Positions 1 through 10,928 of a stretch of DNA of 64,000 nt are shown piece after piece. Under the pieces are notes generated by a model. The model ran no database searches. It had not been told where the DNA came from and saw only the letters and a list, made by a program, of their open reading frames with translations. Each line of letters opens with the position of its first letter. Position 1 is the stretch's first letter. Made by a program: the position numbers and the translations under genes. The DNA comes from Pipra filicauda (lineage: Eukaryota; Chordata; Aves; Passeriformes; Pipridae), in the NCBI RefSeq assembly GCF_003945595.2, contig NW_024104527.1:434001-498000 (forward strand), given 5' to 3'.

Positions 1-2533
1 TTTTGATGACAAAGTGAGTAATGATCTTCAGGGCTTTGTTGGGAAAGCCTCTATGAATCCCCAGTAGCACTGCAGAGCAGGACACAGGGAGAAAAGGGGA
101 GCACCCTCCCACCCCCACAAACACCATGGGCTCTACTGCCAGGAGAAAAAAACATTTCCAATTCAATTGTCTTCCTCGTGGCAAAGCTGAGGTTCACATT
201 CAGGGCATTTAAAAGTTATAAATCAAAGCATCCACAGTAGAACTTCAATTGGTCAAGATCAGCCTTTCCACACAGGCAGGCAAACACCCATCATGGTAAG
301 CTCTAGTGCCTGCTTAAAGCCATCTTACCAAAGCAAGCACACAGCTGCATTTTCTTTCAAAATACTACTGTAGCCTTTTAAGAGAGAGGGGGAATAATCT
401 AAATTCTGGCAGTGGAGAATATTTCACAAATCATATATGCTTTGGCATCAAGCCCTTAAAGCCAGAGGCCTTTACTCACAGGCTTTGCTGGGAGAGATCC
501 ACCCACCTCAAGTGGGATTAATTAAAAGAGGCATGTATCATGCAAATAGTTTCTGTTTCCTTACAGAAATATTCAGAGCACATAACCCAAACCAGCTTTA
601 GAATCAGAGCGAAGCAAGGAAGAAAATTATTTCCTGCTCCCCTAAGTCTTTCCCTTTCCCTGTGCATTAAGGGAGGAACTGTGAGAAAACAGCGAGAGCT
701 CGCTATTTCTGCACGATTCTTTTGATTTTAAGTTGAATATTATTATTCAACTAATAAAATTGAAGAAAAAAGTTATGTTTTTAAAGACAGGGGCTGTATC
801 TCACTAAAAGGTGCCAAATTTTCCACACCAAACGTGTGCTAAGCTGCTCATTGGAAAAGGACAGTCCCAAGTTTTACCCCCTGAAAATGATCTTTTATCT
901 TAAGGCAGAACAGGAGAAAATGGAAACCTTATATTTCTTCAGTATGTCAGGATTTTTAGCTTCACATGACACGGCTTGCAAGAAAAAGCTCCTCTGGAGA
1001 GAGAGATAAACTTTAAAATACTACTTTCTTCTCAGGAAGCTAAACTATTTCCCTAGATAGGAGAGATCCCGACACTTCAAGGAATCACTGCAGAAAATGG
1101 TGGTGGAGCAGTTCAAGCACAAAGCCTCAGTTCAAAAGTAAGTCACAAAAAAGCACAAGTTTCTACAAGAACTCTTCCTCAAAACACTTTTTCCCCCCTT
1201 TTAATATCTCAGACCCATTTTCTGAGTCAATTTCCTATGATCCTGCAAAGGCTGTTATTAAAACCAGACCAAGCGTAGCTGAAATTCCAGGGCTTAAAAG
1301 AAACATTTAATAGGCACAGGAGCTGGCCACACTGTCCCCCTCAGGTGATTTCCCCTGCAGCCCCTTCCCTGGGATTTCCTCCCTCGCAGTTTAGTCAGCA
1401 GGAGAAACCTGAAGTTTGGGCAGACCAGCAAACCCTTCCTTCATTCTTCAGCAGCTGAGATTTTTTTTTTTGTCCGAGGCTTACATAGCTCTAAAAAAGA
1501 GAACTAGGATCCAGCCCAGAAGATGCATATTGCAGATATTTTTTCCACAAAAATGTCAGGCAGTCACACATTCAATTATGTATCTAGCTACAGCATTTAA
1601 AAATCACTGACCTCCTTTATCCACCAGTGCTTTTCATGCCACCAGTGGCAGTCCCGAACTGAGTCATTCACAGGCTGCTTACCCACGTGTCTTTTGTGCG
1701 CTAGAAAATTCCTTTCTGGTCTCCATCCCACCTATCACTTTGGCATGAAAGAGATGATCATCAGACATGCTCTTGGCAAGCCACCTCAGGAAAGCAGTGT
1801 CCATGCAAAACCCCGGCCGGGCAGGATGAAGGAGACGTGCTGGCTGGCAAGGCGAGGGGAGAGGAGCCATGGTTCTCTCTGGCAGCACAACTGGCAGAAC
1901 AGTGGCCCCCATCTCTGTCTCTAAGCTGTGATTTACCCTCCAATGGCACAGAGGAAGCACCGGAGCCAGAGCCCTCTGGCCCAGCCCCAGGCTCTCCCAC
2001 GAGGGAATGATCCTTGGGCTTCTTCCCTTCCAGCGCAAAGCTCAGAAAGGCAATTCCAGGTTTCTCCACAATGGCCCCTACTGCAAGCTACAGGATATCC
2101 ACTAAGATGAAAGAGTGTGTTTTGTGGTTGGGCATTGATGCAACAACACCCTTTTCATAGCAAATACATAAAAATACTCCATTCCTTTGATATACCTCAT
2201 TTGTTTATTCTTCCTATTATAAGGGGTAATTATATTTGAAACACTAAGCCTCAAGTTTAAGTTACTGACAACTACAACAGATCTCATCTATTTAAAATAA
2301 AGTTTTTCTCCAAAGGTTCTCCTCTCAATTACCATTTTTAAAATTGAAAATGTGCACATTTTATTTTTGTTTCTATTTAACTGGCGGGTTTGTTTTTTTT
2401 TCAAACCATGACTACTTTCAAAGTAACAGTTAATTTATCAAAAATGGAGAAACCCCTTTGTTCCAACACTGGCTAATCTGCCCAGCCCCTCATAATTTAA
2501 GAAGTTAATGAAGCCCTCGGAATCAGAGGTTTT

Positions 2534-2555
2534 CATATATATATATGTATATATG
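2534..2555. repeat. AT-dinucleotide microsatellite
   Basis: A run of alternating TA, interrupted once by TG, in intron. Confidence 0.9.
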
Positions 2556-2970
2556 AGTGATTATGTGTATTACATCACTGTGAAAATAAACATTAAGGAC
2601 ATTTTATCCATATAACCTATATAAAAAAACAGTTAATGCCACAGAAAAGTATAAAATATGCAAAGCTACTTTAAAAAGTCCTGATAAATGCAAAGCCCTG
2701 GGAAGAAAAGGAAACTATGTGCTGAAGAAAATCCTGTTCCTTAACTAATTGTTTTGTACCATATGATCTACACTGTGGACTGTTTTCAACTGGCTGTAAA
2801 TTACTGGCCCTGCGGGATAAGAATCAGACTCCTACCAGTTTGTTCCACTGGTTCTGCAAGGATTGCTCCTGTTCTACCCAGAAGAGCCATTACTTCCTCT
2901 GGTGAGGATTCAGAATGGCAGAGGTGAGGACCTGCACCCTGGCACCACTTCTGGTGGAGGGGTAGGTGAC

Positions 2971-2990
2971 CTCTCTCTCTCTCTCTCTCT
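2971..2990. repeat. (CT)10 microsatellite
   Basis: Ten uninterrupted CT units, likely length-polymorphic. The serine/glutamate-arginine repeats in the overlapping short frames come from this run. Confidence 0.97.
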
Positions 2991-3297
2991 GAACCCCTGT
3001 GTGGGTACAACACAACCAGAACTGGGGGTCTTAAGGTAAAGGAAATCAGTGTCTTCCAACTGACTGACTGGAATTTTTTTTTAAATTAAAAAAATCTTGC
3101 TATCTTTTCAAAAAGTCATATTTGTGCTGAAAATTGGTTCCTCAAAACAGCTTTGACTCTCTGTAGGGAATGCCCGGTTTTGCTTTGCTACAAAATTCCC
3201 TCAACAATGGCACTCAGCTTTCCAACACAGCGCAGGGTCTGTCTGTTATGCCAGAGGGAGAGAACCATGCCACCACCAGGAAGATCACACATCTTAC

Positions 3298-3534
3298 CTT
3301 GGGACACTGGGAGGAGCCCGGGTGGGCCGGGAAGGAACCTGGGGAGGTCCTCCATGGGCTTCTCCAGCACTTGGGAACGGAGGCAGTGGTCCTGGGCGGA
3401 ACGGGACCGGGGGAGCCCCCGACTGAGGGCCTGGAGATGGGATTGCAGGAGCTGGTCCTCGGCCAGATAAAGGTCTGGTTGGGGGATTGTTTAATGTCGG
3501 TCTCCTTGGAGTTGAGGGACTTGGAGGAGGTGAT
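3298..3534 (-). CDS. DNM3: DNM3 coding exon: proline/arginine-rich domain
   Basis: This 237-bp exon has an acceptor ...tttcactag ending at 3535 and a donor gtaaga starting at 3297. After one base completing an Arg codon it encodes 78 codons: [20 protein letters not shown], then [32 protein letters not shown] and [16 protein letters not shown]. This is the dynamin PRD, an unstructured tail that recruits SH3 proteins such as amphiphysin, endophilin, syndapin and intersectin to endocytic sites. PSRPTR corresponds to the amphiphysin-binding PSRPNR motif of dynamin-1. [13 protein letters not shown] and [16 protein letters not shown] blocks are dynamin-3 features. The exon ends with AG left over, so the usual final exon should continue it, but I found none between 1 and 3297. 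Reading on into the intron gives AGG then TAA, an immediate stop. The exon is more GC-rich than the surrounding intron. Confidence 0.97.
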
Positions 3535-4132
3535 CTAGTGAAATAACAGAGATTTTAAAAGTTCATTAAGGTGGGGGTTTGTTTGTTGTATTTTATTTTA
3601 CTTTAAACAGAAGTTAAAACCTTTTTTATGCCTATGGCAACTGTTTTTTCTTGGCATTTTCCTTTGCTGCCAATGTCAGAGGATCACATATAATTAAGTC
3701 CCACGCTTTTTCCATTGACAACATACAAGCAAAGAGGTAAACGTAATAGATTTTATTATTCAAGTTCTAAGAATGTGTTGTTAAGTGGGTTTTCTAGGAC
3801 ACAGAGCCTGAGATGCTGAATTATTGTAACAGCTTGCAAGAAAGAGGCCTTGTGGATGTACAACTGGGGTGACAGAAGCAGCTGCTATTTGAAGCATCAG
3901 AAAAGCTACAAATCCACTGGATGGTCTCCTGCAAGGCAGATATTCCTGTCTGGTGTCACATACATATCCACAGAAGATGTATATGTGGGAAAATGTTTTG
4001 ATTTCCCTCACAGATGTCATTAAAGACCTGGAGGAGCATCTTCCCAAAAAGACAGGCAGGGAGGGAGCTACTGATGCTGACTCCGTCTGCCTGTCCCGAG
4101 TTTCACGGCAATACAGATTGGAGGCTCCTCAC
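3535..4132 (-). other. DNM3: DNM3 intron, 598 bp
   Basis: This short intron lies between the GED-end exon and the PRD exon. It has a gtgagg donor and a pyrimidine-rich run before cactag at the acceptor. Its phase is 2: AG on one side and one base on the other. I saw no repeat or internal gene. Confidence 0.95.
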
Positions 4133-4359
4133 CTGCGGGCCTGCTGAAGCCACGAGTCATCCACAGGAGGGGGAGCAGGGGTTGAGACGGTGCTAGTGCT
4201 GATGTCCCCAATGATTGCCAGGGCTTCCTTCAGTGCCTGGTACATGCGGAGCGTCTCATCCCGGCGCTGCGCCTGCTCAGCCGACTCCTCCATCAGAGTG
4301 TTTTGGTCCTCAGAAGAATACAAGTGAGCCAGGAGCTCTGCGTTGATAAATTCTTTTAC
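4133..4359 (-). CDS. DNM3: DNM3 coding exon: second half of GED and start of proline-rich tail
   Basis: This 227-bp exon encodes 75 codons plus AG. The acceptor ends at 4360 after ...gatgaaatag and the donor gtgagg starts at 4132. The peptide runs [59 protein letters not shown], then [16 protein letters not shown]. The first 50 or so residues are the long GED helix that packs into the stalk. [11 protein letters not shown] marks the boundary with the proline/arginine-rich domain. [14 protein letters not shown] and [11 protein letters not shown] match dynamin-3 better than dynamin-1 (LYSCGDQ, TPMPPPVDD). One residue is odd: family members as I know them have RRDEMLRMY or RRDDMLRMY, whereas this copy reads RRDETLRMY (codon ACG), with no other sign of decay. 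The leftover AG joins the next exon to make Arg. Confidence 0.98.
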
Positions 4360-4370
4360 CTATTTCATCA

Positions 4371-4436
4371 GAAAAAAAAAAAACAAAACAAAACAAAAAA
4401 ACCCCAAACCACCAAAGAAATAAACAAACAAAATCT
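4371..4436. repeat. A-rich / (CAAAA)n low-complexity tract
   Basis: A poly-A run grading into CAAAA units and A/C-rich sequence. On the minus strand this is a T-rich stretch directly upstream of the exon at 4359, so it doubles as the distant part of the polypyrimidine tract. Confidence 0.9.
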
Positions 4437-5832
4437 CTGCGGGAAACACAACACTGAGCAAATACGGTGGAGACAGACATACCTCAATTGAACCAGTTTC
4501 TCTTACTAGTTTTCACCAATTCAACTGGTCATGCGGTTTTTTTTAGGTCACATCAGGGACTGAAAGATGCAGAGCTCAGACTGAGCTGATGGTGCAGCAG
4601 CCTGAAGTCTAGCTGTGTCCCAAGGAAAGGCTGGCACATGCAGCTGGGCCCCGCAGCTGGAAAAGGATGGACTGGACCTTTTAGCAGCTGCCTGGACACA
4701 GATGGGCTTATGGCAATTACAGAGCCACATTCTGAGGCAGCAATTCACATCTGACAATAAGATGGTTTTGTGCAGTCGCCCCACAGTGCACTGGGGCCTT
4801 TTTTGGGTCTGTCTATGAAACACTAGACATGGTTGGAGCTAACACTGTTCTACATCTCTAAGGTGACATCTATGTTTACATTTCATTTCAAACAGGCTTC
4901 CCAACAGCTCCCAGGAGTCAGCTGGCATTTTGGTCCAATTCTAAATGGCTGACTGAGAGGTAAATGACAGTACCATCAGATATAGATTCCCCATGGAATT
5001 AGAATTTTCAGGCTTTATAACATCTGTGTCACTTATTTTCTTAGCAGCAATTTACCCTACTGTAGACACTGTCTTTCATTTCCAACAACTCTGTCAGATT
5101 CTGAATATCTCATCCACACACACTCCAACTGAAGGGAGAAGTCTCCAAGTAATCTAATTTACTATACTGATTTCCTGCTATGCTTGTCCTGGTTATGGAA
5201 ACCTGGGCCACATTAAGAGACATAAAAAGCTAGAGGTACTCTGATTAAATAAGACTGTGGTAAATAGACCAACTGCTGACCTACTAAATCCTTGCATTTG
5301 AGACTTTGGTTGCTGTTCTAATCTATTTCTCATCTGGTGCTTTGCTCTATAAAACTTTTTTGAGCTGGAGATACTGACAATAATACATTCCCAGGATTCT
5401 GATTACATAAACCTGAGCTCTGTTTGTGCTAGTTTAGCAATGCTGATTTAAATCCTGACAGCGAGACTAAGGCACTGTTTGTGTTCAGGAGAGGTCAGTG
5501 AGAGCAGTCAGGCTGTTCAGGCAAGGGACCCTTTCTGGTCACCCAGCAATGAGAAGGTGGCCAGGACAGACCTCACAGGGAAACAAAACCATATTGCCTG
5601 GGCTTGGCTGTCATTCCCCATTCACGTATGACAGGAGATGCACAAATTATTAGCAAAGCCTGCAAAAATTTTCCATGAGTTTCATGCTGTTTTCCAGTAG
5701 ATGGTACTGATCAAGAGCCAGAGTACACTACTTTCCTCATGATTGCCAAAAACTCCACATTAAAAACAGATATCATAGTTAAACAGCATCACATTCTGCT
5801 CGATGAAATGAGCATTTTAATGGCATCACTTC

Positions 5833-5852
5833 AAAAAAAGAAGAAGAAGAAG
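5833..5852. repeat. (AAG)n tract
   Basis: A short run of about five AAG units after an A-run, in intron. Confidence 0.9.
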
Positions 5853-8443
5853 TCCTAAAATTAGATTAAGGCCAGAGCTGATTGTAAAAGCATTGTTAAA
5901 CCACAAATATCTGTTTGAAAAAAATCAGCCTGTGACAATTATCATGAGAGGTCCCTGTCTTACTAGCAGGGGACTCAAGTAACTGCCTGAACCCCTCTGG
6001 AAAGGGAAGACTGCAGTGTTAAGGATGGTTCTTGGATCAGCCTCCTGCCCTCTGCAATCGGATGTGCTGTACTAGACAGAGGAAGATCTTCCACAGCAGC
6101 CACTTTCTCCAGCTTGGAAATGGAAGGGAAAGTGATGCTTACTCACACCTTTGATCCTTTCCGGAAAACAGACTCACAGGAATGGTTTAAAACGTTTTCC
6201 TTCACAGACATGAGACCTGCAGTCAAAGTTGAACCATAGGAAGCATCCAAAAGGCCAGTGCCCTAAAACTTGCCCTGTCACTCTGAAGTGGGGTAAGGTA
6301 GGCTTGTAACTTCATCAGTGGGAAGACTACAACACACATCACTGCCTCAAATGCAAACACAACCCATTCCTCACCCTTCAGTTTGGTAGTAACGAGTACT
6401 TTGGAGTTTTTCTACTCAGCTGAGATCACTACCAGCACTGCTCATGGAGCATACACTGACTACTCTGAGACCACCCCTCAGAGAGGATACCTGGGCACCA
6501 TGAAATACAAACTGGAAATGTGTGTTTTGTTTGGGCATGTTTGAATTGCTAATGGTAACTCAATGCAGTTCTGTGTGGTAAAAGTATTTTCTTTTAAGGT
6601 AATCAACATCCACCCTAAGGGAACAATAAGCAATGCATTTGGAATACAATAGTCTAGGTTTAGGCCTCAAAATATGCTCAGGGACAACATCTGATTATTT
6701 TCTGTACACTGAGTTTGAATCCGATACTTTCCTTGAATTTTAAGTGCTTGTTTATGGGCCCACAAAGTGGAAAGGAAGTTCTAGGAGAACTTGGGAGGTT
6801 ACAATTGTCATGGAAACAAACTCCTTGGGATCGATTTGTTTCCAGAGTTTTGGAGGCAACATGATGGGGCAGCAGAAAATACAGAGTATGCTCATTAGGG
6901 GGGAAGGAGGGTGTCTTCACTTAACTCCTTGTGGATGTATTGGACTTCTGAAGACACCAAGGAACACACACACAGCTTAAAAGGACCCATCTTCCATCAC
7001 AGCTCCACAGCTTTCCAGGTCTCTGCACAACCTTTTGGCATGGCTCAGCAGTCTTAATTCAACCATTTCTTTCTCTTTTTAATAGCCCTGATTTTTTTAA
7101 ATTGACATTTTAGCTATTTTTAATATAGTATTTTATTGCCTATACTGTACAGAAACAAGTTCATTAGTGCTTCTAGCCCCACTCTTCACAGTCCTTTAAA
7201 ATGCTTTGATTCCTTGCCACCAATTTAAACTGCAGGATGGAGGGATAGGCCTGAGCTCACAAGGAAGCCCAAATGAGGCCAACTGAAAGGTAGCTGATGT
7301 TTTAAGCATGTTTTTTCTGCGTGCCATGGCCAGCCAGCATGGCAGGCTCTATCAATGTCACTAACAGCTGATGAGATTGAAAGTATAAAATCTTACAGTA
7401 ATCTACTTCTGAGTAACACACACACTTCAGAGACCCTTAAACGATTCCATATGAGGAGGTGAGTGGCAGAAAATTTAATGTAAGGTTTCAAAAGGAACTG
7501 CTCACCGAGCTCTGCCATTGATGAAATGAGAGCTAAAGCCCAGCCCTTTCAAAAGGCACTGTAGATGGGCTAAAGTCAAAGCAGCAGGTTGCTAGGGGTG
7601 ATCTGGAAAGAGCAGTGAGAACACGCTCACCTTAAAAAGTCAAGAGTGTGGCTGATTTCTGGGAAAAAAAGGCAGTTCCATTATTCCCATGTTTTTTGTA
7701 AAAACTCACCCATGGTTAGACTTGCAGCCTGACTCCTCTAAAACTAAAGAAGTTAATGAAATATCACTTGCCCTCATGCAAAAATTCTACTTGTATTATA
7801 TGTACCAGAAAATCCCACTGAAATTTTCTGTCCAACCACCTAACTCTTAAATGCAACACAAAGTCCACAGGGCTAATGAAATCCATCAGATGAAGGCTAG
7901 AGGTGGCTCTGAGTCAAAAGTAAACACTACCTTCTAACCAGATTTGCCTCACAGCATATTGTATTCCTAAAGACTGATTGGTTTGATGACCTCACCGAAA
8001 CAGTGCTACTCATAACTAGCAGGAGCTGTGCTCCCCATCAGTAATTTATATGGCAGCAGTGGCACTAATATTAAGCTTAGTTTTCAACAAGGTCCATTCA
8101 GAACTCTGCCAGGCAGCAAAGGTTGAGATCCTACTGCAGTGGAATAACAACAGTATCTGAAAGCCATTTCTTTAAGCAAAGAATCTTTGAATCTAAGAAA
8201 GACACACACAATAAATCAACCAACCACATCTGCTTATCTAAACAACACTGTCCAAGGTTTCCAAGATTTATTCCTTTAAAATGGTAACCTGAAAATATAG
8301 AGAAACCCAAATAAAATAAGAACTACTTTACAAACCCATGACAAAAGGCTGTAGATTGAAAATCAAGGAAGCACAACTCTGCTTTGCTGCTCTCACAGAC
8401 TGCCTAGATGGAGCTCCCAGTTTTCCTGTGCGTTCTCCCCTTT

Positions 8444-8470
8444 TTTTGGGGCAACCCCCCTGCCCCAAAA
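8444..8470. repeat. Perfect 10-bp hairpin with a C-rich loop
   Basis: The left arm is ttttggggca (8444-8453), the loop is an A followed by six C (8454-8460), and the right arm is tgccccaaaa (8461-8470). On the minus strand the loop is G-rich. Function unknown. Confidence 0.85.
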
Positions 8471-8783
8471 CAACAAACAAGCCAACCCCAAACCAAGTGT
8501 GATGTACCTTTAAATAATAACTTACATTCTGACTGAGATGTACATTAATTCAGTCTTTAGCATTTTGGGGTAAGCACTAAAGGCAGTGTGCCAGCCTTTG
8601 AGAAGGCTGCAGAACTTCCTAGTACTATGGAATATTGGAATATTTTGTCTAAGAGTGTGACATTTATGGGAGTATGTTCTCTTTAGAACACGCTGTTGCT
8701 GCTGCTGCATCCAAGAGGTGTGTTTGAGAGTAAGAGATTTGACAGACATGTTGAAATAATTTAGAACCCTGGCTGCTACTTAC

Positions 8784-8948
8784 GTTATTGATCATAAGAT
8801 GCATGATTGTTTTCGGTATCAAATCTCGGATACATTTGTTAATAATAGACATGTAGGAGTCCACAAGGTTTCGAATTGTCTCCACCTGTCTCTCCAGCTG
8901 GGGGTCCATTGAAAAATTGTCTGCTTGGCCATTCTCCTCATTTTCAGT
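8784..8948 (-). CDS. DNM3: DNM3 coding exon: PH-GED linker and first half of GED
   Basis: This exon is 165 bp, exactly 55 codons, in phase 0 at both ends. The acceptor is ...tttgtgtag ending at 8949 and the donor gtaagt starts at 8783. The peptide begins with an acidic linker ([13 protein letters not shown]) and continues [19 protein letters not shown], then [19 protein letters not shown]. That is the start of the GTPase effector domain, whose helices form the bundle signalling element and the stalk that dynamin uses to self-assemble into a collar. [10 protein letters not shown] separates dynamin-3 from dynamin-1 (NKTVRDLMPK) and dynamin-2 (NKSIRDLMPK). The linker varies most between paralogues and is a known area of alternative splicing in dynamins. 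I saw no extra small exon in the preceding 31 kb intron, but one of a few codons would be invisible by eye. Confidence 0.98.
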
Positions 8949-9914
8949 CTACACAAAAGAAAAATAAAAAGAAAAGTCAAGTCTTTCAGATTGCAGTAAA
9001 CTGGAAATATACTGGGGGAAAAAACCCCTGGACTTAAACTGTAGTAATCCAGCAAAGTAACTCATACAAAGACTACCCAGAGGTTAAAATATATAGTACA
9101 GGACTTTAACATTAATGTTCAGCGTCATGAAATTAGGACCTTTAAAGTTAATGCCATATGAGACCTTTTGCACAAAGTACATTATATATTTCCAAACAAA
9201 TATTAAAGAAAGCGTTCAGACAAAGACTTGTGGTGGTAAATGACACACCAAAAAATTATCACCTCAGATCACATACTGCAAAACTTACTAACAAATCTTT
9301 TACCATTCAGATTCAGTCAGCTTGACCCATGCAAGAAAGCAGCACCCTAAGTCTGGATTTTGAACTGGACCCTCCTATGGGTAAAATCCACCCGTGTTAC
9401 TTAAGGCTGACTTGTTTGTGACAAATTCCGTAGTTCAGCCTCAAACCTGTTGGGTGAGAATAGCACCTATATAAACAAAGGATTTATGAAGGATAACAGC
9501 AAAAGCATCAGTGGTTCCAGTGCTCAAGGCTCAGCATAACATTTGCTGGATTATATATTAGAAGTCTCTTTTTTATTGGACAGAAAAACACTTCTTTGTA
9601 TGTAAACAGCTGAGCTAATTAAAGAAAATACCAGGAACTTTTAACTAGAAGCTAAAAAGCCTGTACTTTGCTCCAGTCTGGCCTGTATAAATATAAGAAA
9701 ACCTAAAAAAAAATAGTAGCCTTTTGGTGAAAAGCAAACTGCTTTCTGAGGTTCAAAGATGCCAAAAGAAAGGAATTTCTACCCAGAAAGTACAAAGAAC
9801 AATGCTCCCCAAACTCTGACATATAATACTTCTCCGTGAAAACGACCACCAGAGCCTTGGTACCTTGAACTATAAAATCTAAATCTGTTCGGTGGATACC
9901 TGGAAGCATAAAAA

Positions 9915-10049
9915 TCACAGAATCCCAGAATGGTTTGGGTTGGAAGGGATCTTAAAGCTCACCTCGTTCCTGCCACGGGCAGATTCCTGCAGGCACCCCC
10001 TTGCACTAGCCCAGGTTGCTCAGTGCCCCACCCAACCCATCTTTGAACA
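9915..10049 (-). mobile_element. CR1 LINE, 3' end fragment
   Basis: The plus strand begins tcacagaatcccagaatgg and continues with gtttgggttggaaggga, then a degraded version of the CR1 3' UTR (ccatgggcag-like, aggttgctca, gccccaccca). This is the reverse complement of the 3' untranslated tail common to many avian CR1 copies, so the element lies on the minus strand, co-oriented with DNM3, and its 3' end is at about 9915. It is a short 5'-truncated copy, the usual form of CR1 insertions. It has no coding capacity. I saw no clear target-site duplication, which is normal for CR1. Confidence 0.9.
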
Positions 10050-10901
10050 TGAAGAAAGAGAAAGTACTTGCAAAACTGAAGAACCCAATAAGGAGAACTA
10101 GTTATGTATCAGCCAGAGCCCTACCAGCACAGCTCCATTTACAGTGGAGTGTTTAGCTAAAATCTGCATATCTCTGGTGCTTTAGAGAATCTTAGAGCAG
10201 CTGAAATGAGTATCTCACCCATCAGTGAAAGGCCACTAGAGCTAGATATGCAAACATCACCAAAGAGGCTTCTCCTTGCATGAAATGCCTTCTTACTAGG
10301 CCAAAAAGGGATTTCTGGTTTAATTTCCTAATGCAGGGCCAGTTTCTGCTCATTTAGCACTTCGTATCTACTCCTTTTAAACTACATCTTGGTCAGTCCA
10401 GTCTAAATGAAATGAGGTGTTTGTGCTTTGTTAAGTTATAGTTTTGTACCATTTAGAAACAAAACCAAGTGATAGCAAAAGAAGTTTCAAAAGTACAGGT
10501 GAACTACTGAAAGAACAGCTAATCTTTAAAAATAATTAGCAATGCTTCCTAAAAATCTTGGGACTGTGGAGGACACTGAAAGAACTCTTGATGAAAATAG
10601 GGTTTTCTATGCTGTAACACCAGTAGATACATACCTAATAAACCTTAATAATTTTGTTAATAAACTGCATATGCCAAAAAGTCACAAAGTGCAGATTGAG
10701 TATCTTCCTCAGTCTCCATGTCTGAAGAGAAACTAATGTTAAGTTTCCTTGTGACATATCAAATAAATGGAAAATCATACATCTGTCATATATCTGCAGA
10801 TTTTAGCCAAGCAAGCCAAAAATGGCCCCTTCCCAGTTCCCCTGAATTTGACTTCTATTCTCTTTCTTCTTCACTATATAAAGTGTAGTTTGTTCATGTA
10901 T

Positions 10902-10928
10902 CTTTTTTCTTTTCTTTTTTTTTTTTTT
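10902..10928. repeat. Poly-T tract
   Basis: T-rich run with a few C interruptions, in intron. Confidence 0.9.

Larger units (their letters stand above)
1..3297 (-). other. DNM3: DNM3 intron (partial), downstream of the PRD exon
   Basis: This is intron, or 3' UTR if the donor at 3297 is not used. I looked on the minus strand for the expected last dynamin-3 exon (a PTRPTIIRP-type motif and SLLD-stop) and did not find it, so it probably lies to the left of the window. The stretch holds a (CT)10 run at 2971-2990 and an AT dinucleotide tract at 2534-2555. The overlapping frames at about 1680-2110 on both strands match nothing I recognise and fall in a slightly GC-richer patch. AATAAA-type hexamers occur on the minus strand, as expected by chance in AT-rich DNA. 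Confidence 0.85.
4360..8783 (-). other. DNM3: DNM3 intron, 4.4 kb
   Basis: This phase-0 intron divides the GED coding sequence between MINN and VKEF. It holds an A/C-rich low-complexity patch next to the acceptor (about 4371-4436), an (AAG)n run at 5837-5852 and a G/C hairpin at 8444-8470. I recognised no other gene, RNA or mobile element. Confidence 0.9.

Noticed and set aside
1679..2110. Cluster of overlapping frames, considered as the missing last DNM3 exon
   Set aside because: The minus-strand peptides lack the PTRPTIIRP-type and SLLD endings expected for dynamin-3, and no frame continues the phase left by the exon at 3298.
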